This document shows positions 15,868 through 21,816 of a DNA stretch of 21,816 bases, in pieces. Position 1 is the first letter of the stretch, and each line of letters starts with the position of its first letter. The notes beneath the pieces were generated by a model that worked only from the letters and a program-made list of their open reading frames with translations, did no database searches and was not told the origin of the DNA. Origin of the DNA: CAKSQF01 sp964582375 (GTDB lineage Bacteria > Bacillota > Clostridia > Oscillospirales > CAG-272); the NCBI GenBank assembly GCA_964582375.1, contig CAZORL010000025.1, positions 1 to 21,816 on the forward strand, read 5' to 3'. The position numbers were made by a program, and so were the translations under genes.

Positions 15868-16833
15868 TCAGCATTTCCATTTTGCCGACTGCATACTGCC
15901 GCGTCGATAGAGTTCTTTGTCGATCTCGTTCATCACGACAAGCTTTTTTTTGCTCCACAAGGGGGCTATCAGATCGTCGGGTGCGCCGTCGCCGGTTACC
16001 CTGCCTATCACGACATCGGGCGGCAGAAGCTCGAGTTGATCGCAGACGATCTTGACATATTCGTCGAGCGAGAGTGTGCCGACATCGCCTTGCTTATACA
16101 TTTCGCCGAGTCTTGTGTGTTCGAGTACATGGAGAAGATGTATCTTCAGCGCATGAGGATGAAGTGCCGCGACCTCTTTCGCGGTTGCCATCATCATGTC
16201 GTGATCCTCGCCCGGCAGACCGTTTATTATATGGACGCAGACATTAAGCCCACAAAGCTTTTCATAGCCGCGAAGGAACTCCCCATAGCTGTGCGCACGG
16301 TTTATTAGGTCTGCTGTCGAGTCGTGAATGCTTTGAAGCCCAAGCTCGACAGTCAAAAAAGTCTCTTTCGACAGCTCACGCAAAACTCCGACTATCTCAT
16401 CGCCAAGGCAATCGGCACGGGTGGCAATGCTTATACCGACAGTGCCGTCAAAATCAAGTGCTCGTCGGTACATTGCGGAAAGATATTCGGGATCTCCGTA
16501 TGTGTTTGTATGAGCCTGAAAATAGGGTATACAGCCGATATCGTCCCCCCATTTTGCACTCATCATCCCGAAAGCGGACGAGAGCTGAGACTCGATCGGC
16601 TCGCTTGCCTGACCTGCGAAATCGCCGCTTCCGCGAGGGGAGCAATATATGCATCCGCCGACCGACTTTGTACCATCGATATTCGGGCAGGTACAACCGA
16701 TATCGAGGGGCAATTTGCAGACCTTCTTACCGAATTTTTTTCGGAGAAAATAATCGTAAGAATAATATCGTTTGTTTGAGTCGGAAAAAGGAAAGGGATT
16801 TTTGTCCTTTTGCAGAATTTTATTCTTCATCAT
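15868..16833 (-). CDS. Radical SAM protein, YtqA/TIGR01212 family
   Basis: The 321-aa protein begins N-P-F-P-F and K-R-Y-Y-S-Y-D-Y-F-L, then C-P-N-I-D-G-T with G-G-C-I-Y-C-S. The cysteines at 49, 61 and 64 form the spaced iron-sulphur motif of the TIGR01212 (YtqA-like) radical SAM group, and G-S-G-D-F-A-G follows. The C-terminal R-R-G-S-M-Q-S-A-K-W is close to the family's usual ending. The family binds a 4Fe-4S cluster and SAM; its substrate is not established to my knowledge, and a tRNA-modifying role is only a possibility. It lies 29 bases after the cotH terminator, and I see no -10 box of its own, so it may depend on read-through. Confidence 0.88.
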   Translation of the reverse strand: MMKNKILQKDKNPFPFSDSNKRYYSYDYFLRKKFGKKVCKLPLDIGCTCPNIDGTKSVGGCIYCSPRGSGDFAGQASEPIESQLSSAFGMMSAKWGDDIGCIPYFQAHTNTYGDPEYLSAMYRRALDFDGTVGISIATRADCLGDEIVGVLRELSKETFLTVELGLQSIHDSTADLINRAHSYGEFLRGYEKLCGLNVCVHIINGLPGEDHDMMMATAKEVAALHPHALKIHLLHVLEHTRLGEMYKQGDVGTLSLDEYVKIVCDQLELLPPDVVIGRVTGDGAPDDLIAPLWSKKKLVVMNEIDKELYRRGSMQSAKWKC

Positions 16834-16862
16834 CTGCCGTGATCTTCTTTCTTTGATCTGTC

Positions 16863-16897
16863 AAAAACCGATCGGAAAGGGTGATCCTTCCGATCGG
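16863..16897 (-). terminator. Terminator after the CotH-like gene
   Basis: Arms CCGATCGGAA (16868-16877) and TTCCGATCGG (16888-16897) pair around a 10-base loop that can close a few more pairs. On the minus strand a run of five T (16863-16867) follows directly. It lies 15 bases past the stop of the CotH-like gene. Confidence 0.85.
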
Positions 16898-16911
16898 CTC
16901 TGAGGTTGTAT

Positions 16912-19800
16912 TTAATTCATATATGCCACAAATTCTTCGCCGAAATAGGTTCTGACATCACCTTCGGTAAGCGAGAAGGTCTTAACGGCATCCCTAACGA
17001 AGAGGCTTATTCTCGTTTCACCGATCGACTTACGAAGGGCGTTTACATTCGCCTTCCAATCGGAATAGGTCTTATGATAGGTGTCTTTCCAACACTCAAC
17101 ATTGTACTTCATATCGGGATCGACCTCGGCAACAAGGGCATCAAATCTTCCCTGAGTTTTTTCGGGAGTGAAGGTGTTCTTCAAATGATATCCGAGACGG
17201 GTCAAAAATTCTTTCTTGAAGTTCTCATTCTTCATGAGCGATCTGAAGAGCGTATGAAGTCTGGCTATGCTCGAATTGTTCATTATATAGTCCAGCTCAT
17301 CCTTGGTCGAGCCGACATCGAGGCAAAGGTCGCAGTCGAACAGCAGGAAATTCCATCTTCCGTTATCATAATCGGGAGATTTAGCCGCTCTGATGTTACC
17401 GCTGTCACGGTCGCCGCCCCATATTCGCATGATATAAACATCCATGAAGCTCTCGACGTTGATCTGCGAGATGACCTTTTGATAATTCTCGTCCTTGGTA
17501 AGATCTGCCTTCTTGTTGGCAACAAAGTCCCAAAGATCGTGCCAGCCCTGATCGGATGTGCCGTATTTGACCGAACTTACCCAGTTGATTATTGTCACCG
17601 AGTCGGGATCGACACCCCAATGATTTGCGACAAAATCCTCGTCGATCTTTTCTCTGAAGAAATAGACGCCCATATACCTGTCGTTTATATAGAGATTTAT
17701 CGGTTTATACGCCTGAACGAGCACATTTTTCATGTTGCCGGAGGTCGATGCTATCGAAGTTATAAGCTCGTCGGTGAGCATCGTGCGGTACTTCATGATC
17801 GACTGCGAGCCGGAACGCATTACGATATTGTTGAACTCGGTGATATCGAGATCGTCAAAAAACTTGTAGTCAAGCTTGGACAATCCGTATTTCGTTCTGA
17901 ACTTAAGTTGGAAGCTCTTCTTAGCGTACATTCTGCTCGATGCGCCGAAGATCTTGATTCCGCAGTTAACAGAGAACTGCTCCACTCCGCCGACATAGTA
18001 GGCAAATCCCGCCTCTTTTTCGAGATCGGTATTGTTATATTTCGTATAAATGCCGTTTGTTCCGTCAAAATCAGCCTGTGCCATCGAGATCTTGACTACC
18101 GGGTTGGAATAATCGGGAATGTCAATAAAATAATTGAACGTGGTCACATCGCTCGGGATCCTGTCACCGTCGTATGCCACGACGCGGATCGACATAACAC
18201 CGCTTACCGCGATCGGCTTTCCGTCGTAGACCTTCGAATTTTTGGTGGGTTTCGAGCCGTCGGTCGTATAGTAGAGCGTTCCCTCGCCCGACAATGTCAC
18301 ATTCTGCACGCCGCTGTAAAATCCGCTTTGCAGGCTTGCCTTCGGTGCGGAGACGATCGTCGTATAGCCTACTCCGTTTGCCTTACCGAAGGTCGGGTCG
18401 GCAAAATAGACAAGCGTCCCGTCGGACGAGCGTCCGAAACTTCTGTTTGCGGGCACTGCGGGGATCTCAAGAGCATCGATGACCGTTCCGTCGATCTTGG
18501 AAACATAAAGCTTTTCGCCCTTGGAGCTGATCTTGAAGGGTGCGTATTTCTTTCCGTCGCAGGCAACTACATAATACTCGCCGGCAGCCAGCGTTACATC
18601 GGGAAGGATATATCTCGAAAGGTTACTCGATTTGTCAGAAAGGCAATAGTCGGAGAGCTTTATCGGGGAATCTGTTGCGTTTTTCAGCTCGACAAGATCG
18701 TGATACTCGCCGTCGATCGCATTATATTTGCTGTTTGATGATATTACCTCGGTGATAATGAGTCCGACATGCGAGGATATCGCCGCAAGGCAGCCGTCAT
18801 CGGTGTTCGGATATCCGGGCGAGGGCTTGGTTATAATTCCGCGATCGTATGTCCATGCGGTATTCTTCTCCATGGCATCAAAGGTGCAAGATGATGCTAT
18901 CACGCCGTCAGAGCGAGTTATAAACACTTTGTCGCCCGATTTTGAGAGGTTGAAGTTCAGATCTCCTCCGCATGAAAGGACAAGATATTCGCCGGGGGTC
19001 AGCGTAACGCTCGGCAACTGACATCTGTAAAGGTCGCTCGGAACATTGGAGGCATAATACTTCGAAAGATCGACAGCATTCTCGCCTGCGTTGAAGATCT
19101 CGACCCAGTCGCAGAGCTTGCCGTCAACGGGATAAAGATCGTTTGTTGACATAAGCTCGCTGATGACTATCGAGTCCTTTTCCTTGACCGCGGCATATCC
19201 CGGGGTGGGTTGAGAGGTCTCCGTACCCGTCTGCGGCAGATAGGAGCAGTTGGCATTGGGATTGAGATAGGACACCTTTGCTGTCGCAAATCCGTTGTGC
19301 CTGAGGATCAAGAGCCCTTTTACCGGCAGTGTAAGTGATATGTCGCGATCGCCACTCTTTCCGTTGGCATAGAGTAAGACATACTCGCCCGGGGTGAGCG
19401 TCATCTGCGGAAGGCTTACGGGCAACTCGTCGTTGAGCGATATCTCGTAATCGGAGAGCATGACTGCCTCGGTGCTTTGATTGAATATCTCGATCCAGCC
19501 CACTCTGTCTCCGTATGCGTCCTTCTCGCCGACGGTATTTATCACCATAAGCTCGGTGATGACGAGTGCGGGATCTTCTTCGTTATCGATATCGACCGCC
19601 GGGTCATCGGGCAGATTCGAGAAATCGACCGTCGTTATTTTTGCATTGGTCGGATTCAGCAGATCTTTTATGCCGCTGCATCCGACAAATGTGCAAACAG
19701 GACCTGCCGAAATGACCGCCGCCGCAAAAAGCGACAGCACTCTTTTGGTGATATCCCGTCTTTTGTATTTTGATCTATCTTTATCTTTTATTTTTTTCAT
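16912..19800 (-). CDS. CotH-kinase-family lipoprotein with three lamin-tail-like domains and a chitobiase-type domain
   Basis: A 962-aa secreted protein. A basic N-terminus leads to a hydrophobic segment (about 21-40) ending F-V-G-C41, a plausible lipobox. Three LTD-like domains follow (about 78-205, 209-332, 345-474), each opening I-x-E-L/V-x-x-x-N and holding W/L-V/I-E-I/L-x-N and L-T-P-G-E-Y. A chitobiase/beta-hexosaminidase C-terminal-type domain comes next (about 479-560; Y-Y-T-T-D-G-S-K-P-T). The CotH kinase domain (about 567-882) has G-A-S-S-R-x-x-x-K-K-S-F, I-N-D-R-Y-M-G-V-Y and F-D-C-D (821-824). CotH proteins phosphorylate surface or coat proteins; the target here is unknown. The ATG at 19800 follows AAAGG by about 12 bases. 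It has its own promoter and terminator. Confidence 0.9.
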   Translation of the reverse strand: MKKIKDKDRSKYKRRDITKRVLSLFAAAVISAGPVCTFVGCSGIKDLLNPTNAKITTVDFSNLPDDPAVDIDNEEDPALVITELMVINTVGEKDAYGDRVGWIEIFNQSTEAVMLSDYEISLNDELPVSLPQMTLTPGEYVLLYANGKSGDRDISLTLPVKGLLILRHNGFATAKVSYLNPNANCSYLPQTGTETSQPTPGYAAVKEKDSIVISELMSTNDLYPVDGKLCDWVEIFNAGENAVDLSKYYASNVPSDLYRCQLPSVTLTPGEYLVLSCGGDLNFNLSKSGDKVFITRSDGVIASSCTFDAMEKNTAWTYDRGIITKPSPGYPNTDDGCLAAISSHVGLIITEVISSNSKYNAIDGEYHDLVELKNATDSPIKLSDYCLSDKSSNLSRYILPDVTLAAGEYYVVACDGKKYAPFKISSKGEKLYVSKIDGTVIDALEIPAVPANRSFGRSSDGTLVYFADPTFGKANGVGYTTIVSAPKASLQSGFYSGVQNVTLSGEGTLYYTTDGSKPTKNSKVYDGKPIAVSGVMSIRVVAYDGDRIPSDVTTFNYFIDIPDYSNPVVKISMAQADFDGTNGIYTKYNNTDLEKEAGFAYYVGGVEQFSVNCGIKIFGASSRMYAKKSFQLKFRTKYGLSKLDYKFFDDLDITEFNNIVMRSGSQSIMKYRTMLTDELITSIASTSGNMKNVLVQAYKPINLYINDRYMGVYFFREKIDEDFVANHWGVDPDSVTIINWVSSVKYGTSDQGWHDLWDFVANKKADLTKDENYQKVISQINVESFMDVYIMRIWGGDRDSGNIRAAKSPDYDNGRWNFLLFDCDLCLDVGSTKDELDYIMNNSSIARLHTLFRSLMKNENFKKEFLTRLGYHLKNTFTPEKTQGRFDALVAEVDPDMKYNVECWKDTYHKTYSDWKANVNALRKSIGETRISLFVRDAVKTFSLTEGDVRTYFGEEFVAYMN

Positions 19801-19820
19801 TACCGTAATCATCCTTTCTA

Positions 19821-19868
19821 TGGTTTTTCCTGCTTCCTCCGCCGCAGGCAGAGAAGGCGGGAAAACCA
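19821..19868 (-). promoter_or_regulatory. Stem-loop in the leader of the CotH-like mRNA
   Basis: TGGTTTTTCC (19821-19830) and GGAAAACCA (19860-19868) are complementary except for one bulged T, and inner CCGCC/GGCGG segments can extend the stem. The hairpin lies in the leader between the promoter and the ribosome binding site, ending about 20 bases before the start codon. No T run follows, so it is not a standard terminator. It matches no riboswitch class I know. Confidence 0.5.
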
Positions 19869-19925
19869 AAGTTTACAAATTTATTATTCCTGTCAGGCAA
19901 AAAAACAATTCGGTTTCATTCTCTT

Positions 19926-19955
19926 ATTTTATCACAAAATATGTCGGATTGTCAA
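19926..19955 (-). promoter_or_regulatory. Sigma-A-like promoter of the CotH-like gene
   Basis: On the minus strand, TTGACA (19950-19955) and TAAAAT (19926-19931) are separated by 18 bases. The predicted start is near 19919, giving a leader of about 120 nt that contains the stem-loop. A vegetative-type promoter argues against expression only during sporulation. Confidence 0.75.
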
Positions 19956-20033
19956 GAAAAAAGGAAAAATTTATCAGAATTTACCGCGAGTTCGAAATGT
20001 TCAAGAAATGTTCATTATCGCCGTAAAGAAAGC

Positions 20034-20071
20034 GGCTGTCTCAAATGCTTTGTGAGGCATTTGAGACAGCC
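20034..20071 (-). terminator. Terminator after asnA
   Basis: Perfect 15-bp arms GGCTGTCTCAAATGC (20034-20048) and GCATTTGAGACAGCC (20057-20071) flank an 8-base loop. On the minus strand the next bases are GCTTTCTTTACGG, a moderate T-rich tail. It starts 12 bases past the asnA stop. No plus-strand gene ends here. Confidence 0.8.
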
Positions 20072-20083
20072 GACGACCGACTG

Positions 20084-21091
20084 CTAAAGCACGTTGATCC
20101 CCGCATCTCGGCATGCTTTGCGCATGTCATCGGGCCAGAGCGAGAACTGCACCTCGCCAATATGTGCCTTTTCAAGAATGAGCATACAAATACGAGACTG
20201 CCCGATACCGCCGCCGATGGTCAACGGGTAGATTCCGTCGAGGATCGCACGGTGATAGGGGAACTTTTCACGCTCGAGTGCTCCCGACGCCTCAAGCTGT
20301 TTCTTCAGAGAGTCGGCATTTACGCGAACGCCCATCGAGGATATCTCAAGAGCCGACGAGAGAGTGGGATCCCAGACGAGAATATCGCCGTTCAGCTCCC
20401 AATCGTCATAGTCGGGGGCACGACCGTCATGACGCTTACCGCTGTCAAGAGTTTTGCCGATCTGCGTCAAAAGAACCGTTTTGTACTTTTTGCAGACGGC
20501 ATTTTCGCGTTCTTTCGGAGACTTGCTCGGATAAAGGTTCTCAAGCTCCTGTGTGGTGATGCAGAAAAGATCTTCGCTTATGGTATTTGTGAGGCAGGGA
20601 TAGCGAGCGTTGATAAGACGTTTGGTGTAGGCAAGCACCTTCACGATCTCATGTGCGACCGACGCAAGGTAGTCAAGGCTTCTCTGCTCGGGGGTGATGA
20701 CCTTCTCCCAGTCCCACTGATCGACAAATATCGAGTGGGTGTTATCGACATCGTCGTCCCTTCTTATCGCATTCATGTCGGTATATATTCCCTCGCCCGG
20801 TTGATAGCCGAAATCATGGAGGGTCATACGCTTCCATTTTGCAAGCGATTGCACGACCTCACCGACGCCGCCCATTTCCTTCATTGTGAAGTGAACCTTG
20901 CGCTCGATGCCGTTTAAGTCATCATTGATACCGCTTTCTCTCGTGACGATAATTGGTGCGGTTACGCGGTCAAGACCGAGAGACTTGCCAAGCTCGACCT
21001 GGAACGTATCTTTTATGAGCTTGATCGCCTTTTGCGTATCACGCGGCGATATCCTGCTCTCATAGCCTTCGGGAATGTACAATTTTTTCAT
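20084..21091 (-). CDS. asnA: Aspartate-ammonia ligase (asparagine synthetase A)
   Basis: The 335-aa protein matches AsnA throughout. Landmarks are V-V-Q-S-L-A-K-W-K-R (about residue 78), G-E-G-I-Y-T-D-M-N-A-I-R, V-D-Q-W-D-W-E-K-V, R-H-D-G-R-A-P-D-Y-D-D-W, N-G-D-I-L-V-W, E-I-S-S-M-G-V-R-V and I-G-G-G-I-G-Q-S-R. It makes asparagine from aspartate and ammonia with ATP (AMP-forming) and has a class II tRNA-synthetase fold. The frame is open to 21193, but that extension overlaps the upstream hairpin and does not look like AsnA. The ATG at 21091 with AGAAGG 11 bases upstream gives the normal length. The 110-base upstream gap is too short for a full T-box leader and has no T-box motif. Confidence 0.96.
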   Translation of the reverse strand: MKKLYIPEGYESRISPRDTQKAIKLIKDTFQVELGKSLGLDRVTAPIIVTRESGINDDLNGIERKVHFTMKEMGGVGEVVQSLAKWKRMTLHDFGYQPGEGIYTDMNAIRRDDDVDNTHSIFVDQWDWEKVITPEQRSLDYLASVAHEIVKVLAYTKRLINARYPCLTNTISEDLFCITTQELENLYPSKSPKERENAVCKKYKTVLLTQIGKTLDSGKRHDGRAPDYDDWELNGDILVWDPTLSSALEISSMGVRVNADSLKKQLEASGALEREKFPYHRAILDGIYPLTIGGGIGQSRICMLILEKAHIGEVQFSLWPDDMRKACRDAGINVL

Positions 21092-21163
21092 ACGATGTAT
21101 GACCTTCTTTCGATAATGAATGGAATAGAGTAAAAAATGAGTTGATCGGTAATAAATATCGAT

Positions 21164-21191
21164 GCGGCACTGCCGTGACCGACAGTGCCGC
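21164..21191 (-). terminator. Hairpin after the SleB-like gene, likely terminator
   Basis: Perfect 9-bp arms GCGGCACTG (21164-21172) and CAGTGCCGC (21183-21191) flank a 10-base loop, starting 11 bases past the stop of the SleB-like gene. The minus-strand tail is ATCGATATTTATTACC, which is only weakly T rich, so termination may be partial and asnA may be read through from upstream. I could not see a convincing asnA promoter in the remaining gap. Confidence 0.6.
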
Positions 21192-21202
21192 AAGCGATCT
21201 GA

Positions 21203-21816
21203 TCAGATCTTGCCGCCGAGCTTCCAGAAGAAGCGCGAATTTTTGTATTGAACGACAAATACCTGACTTTCATGGAATCCGCCCGAGGAAGGAATGCCGT
21301 TTTTCGGTGCGTAGAAATACAGGATCGGATGCTTGACGGCGTATCCGCCTTCATCGAATATATACGCGACGACCTCTTTCACAAGATCGCTCGTACCGCG
21401 GTAAATACTGCCCGCGTATTGGAATTTTGTGCGAACCTCGTCTACAGAATCAAATCCTTCGTAAAGCATTGCATCTCTGATGCACTGTGCAACAAGCGCG
21501 ATGCCGACAGGTCCTTGATTGCCTGCCTCACCGTAGACAAGTTTTTCGAGCAGTTCGCGATCGGCACCCGTTACCGAGATCTTACCGCCGTTATATGCGT
21601 CCATCGGATCTTCGACATCTATAAGCCCACCCTGACTTTGGATCGTTATATCGGGATATTCCGGGAAGGGACAAACGATCGACGGCTCGGTGGTCACCGG
21701 AGGTGCCGTTGTTATGGGTGCTGTCGTCGTGATCGGTGCGGTGGTTGTCACCGGTTTTGTCGTAGTTGTCACCGGTTTGGTGGTTGTTGTGATCGGCTTG
21801 GTCGTCGTTGTCTGCG
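21203..21816 (-). CDS. SleB-like cell-wall hydrolase, N-terminus outside the window
   Basis: The visible 203 residues are the C-terminal part of a larger protein, because the frame is open to the window edge with no credible start. They begin with a low-complexity Thr/Pro linker (repeats of T-T-T-x-P-V/I), then about 30 residues with a single Cys, then a SleB-type hydrolase-2 domain: L-V-Y-G-E-A-G-N-Q-G, V-A-Q-C-I-R-D, and a late L-Y-F-Y-A-P. The Glu in Y-G-E-A matches the catalytic acid of SleB lytic transglycosylases, which cut spore-cortex or vegetative peptidoglycan. A Thr-rich linker suggests an exported, surface-exposed enzyme with an N-terminal signal or anchor beyond the window. Confidence 0.7.
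   Translation of the reverse strand, partial: QTTTTKPITTTTKPVTTTTKPVTTTAPITTTAPITTAPPVTTEPSIVCPFPEYPDITIQSQGGLIDVEDPMDAYNGGKISVTGADRELLEKLVYGEAGNQGPVGIALVAQCIRDAMLYEGFDSVDEVRTKFQYAGSIYRGTSDLVKEVVAYIFDEGGYAVKHPILYFYAPKNGIPSSGGFHESQVFVVQYKNSRFFWKLGGKI
21683..21816 (-). repeat. Thr/Pro-coding imperfect tandem repeat
   Basis: The stretch encodes successive units of the form T-T-T-T-K-P-V/I and T-T-T-A-P-I, with near-repeated ACAACCACC / ACGACG / CCGGTGACA words on the coding strand. It extends past the window edge. It forms the linker of the SleB-like protein. Confidence 0.75.

Noticed and set aside
16906..18738. Open frame of 610 codons on the plus strand opposite the CotH-like gene
   Set aside because: It lies wholly antisense to a gene with clear domains, has no recognisable protein pattern and no good ribosome binding site. 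Its length follows from codon use in the real gene.
19821..19868. Cyclic-di-GMP or other known riboswitch upstream of the CotH-like gene
   Set aside because: The conserved bases of the c-di-GMP-I class are not present in the leader; only a simple imperfect stem-loop is visible.
20045..20917. Open frame of 290 codons on the plus strand
   Set aside because: It starts inside the asnA terminator hairpin and is antisense to the strongly conserved asnA.
21092..21202. T-box leader before asnA
   Set aside because: Asparagine genes are often T-box controlled, but the gap is only about 110 bases, half of it is the preceding terminator, and the conserved TGGNACCGCG-type box is absent.

Overview
The window looks like a chromosomal piece of an endospore-forming member of class Clostridia (Bacillota). 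It carries the spoVB-mazG-rqcP-yabP-yabQ-divIC cluster, which occurs in spore formers, together with a CotH-family protein, a SleB-type cell-wall hydrolase, a diadenylate cyclase operon and a long RelA/SpoT-type enzyme. Base composition is moderate, with AT-rich spacers and consensus sigma-A promoters. I cannot fix the genus from the sequence; a gut Oscillospiraceae-like lineage is only a guess.

Layout. At the left edge (1-93) is the 5' part of a tRNA-Pro-like gene on the minus strand with its own strong promoter. It is divergent from a short plus-strand gene for an acyl carrier protein (223-459), which also has its own promoter. From 498 to the right edge all 18 protein genes lie on the minus strand, so transcription runs right to left and meets the acyl carrier protein gene at a bidirectional terminator (463-505).

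In transcription order (right to left) the minus strand holds: a partial SleB-like hydrolase with a Thr/Pro linker; asparagine synthetase A; a large CotH-kinase lipoprotein with three lamin-tail-like domains; a YtqA-type radical SAM protein; cdaA and cdaR (c-di-AMP synthesis and its regulator); a COG2509 FAD-dependent dehydrogenase; recJ; the bifunctional (p)ppGpp synthetase/hydrolase; dtd; hemZ; an orphan uridine-kinase-like nucleoside kinase; spoVB; mazG; rqcP; yabP; yabQ; divIC. Many neighbours overlap by 4 bp (ATGA) or abut, so several long operons are likely. Clear promoters lie before cdaA and cotH. Terminator-like hairpins follow cotH, asnA and the SleB-like gene.

How the genes fit together. 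The left half couples envelope and spore-cortex functions (SpoVB, YabP, YabQ, DivIC) with housekeeping quality control (MazG, RqcP, Dtd). The middle carries two nucleotide second-messenger systems, (p)ppGpp and c-di-AMP. The right part adds surface and cell-wall proteins.

I see no mobile element, CRISPR array, prophage or defence system. The window is mostly ordinary conserved core. The points most worth a second look are the CotH/LTD lipoprotein and its leader hairpin, the unpaired anticodon stem of the tRNA, the degenerate second MazG domain, the charged tail of CdaA, and the TTG starts of yabP and the RelA/SpoT gene.
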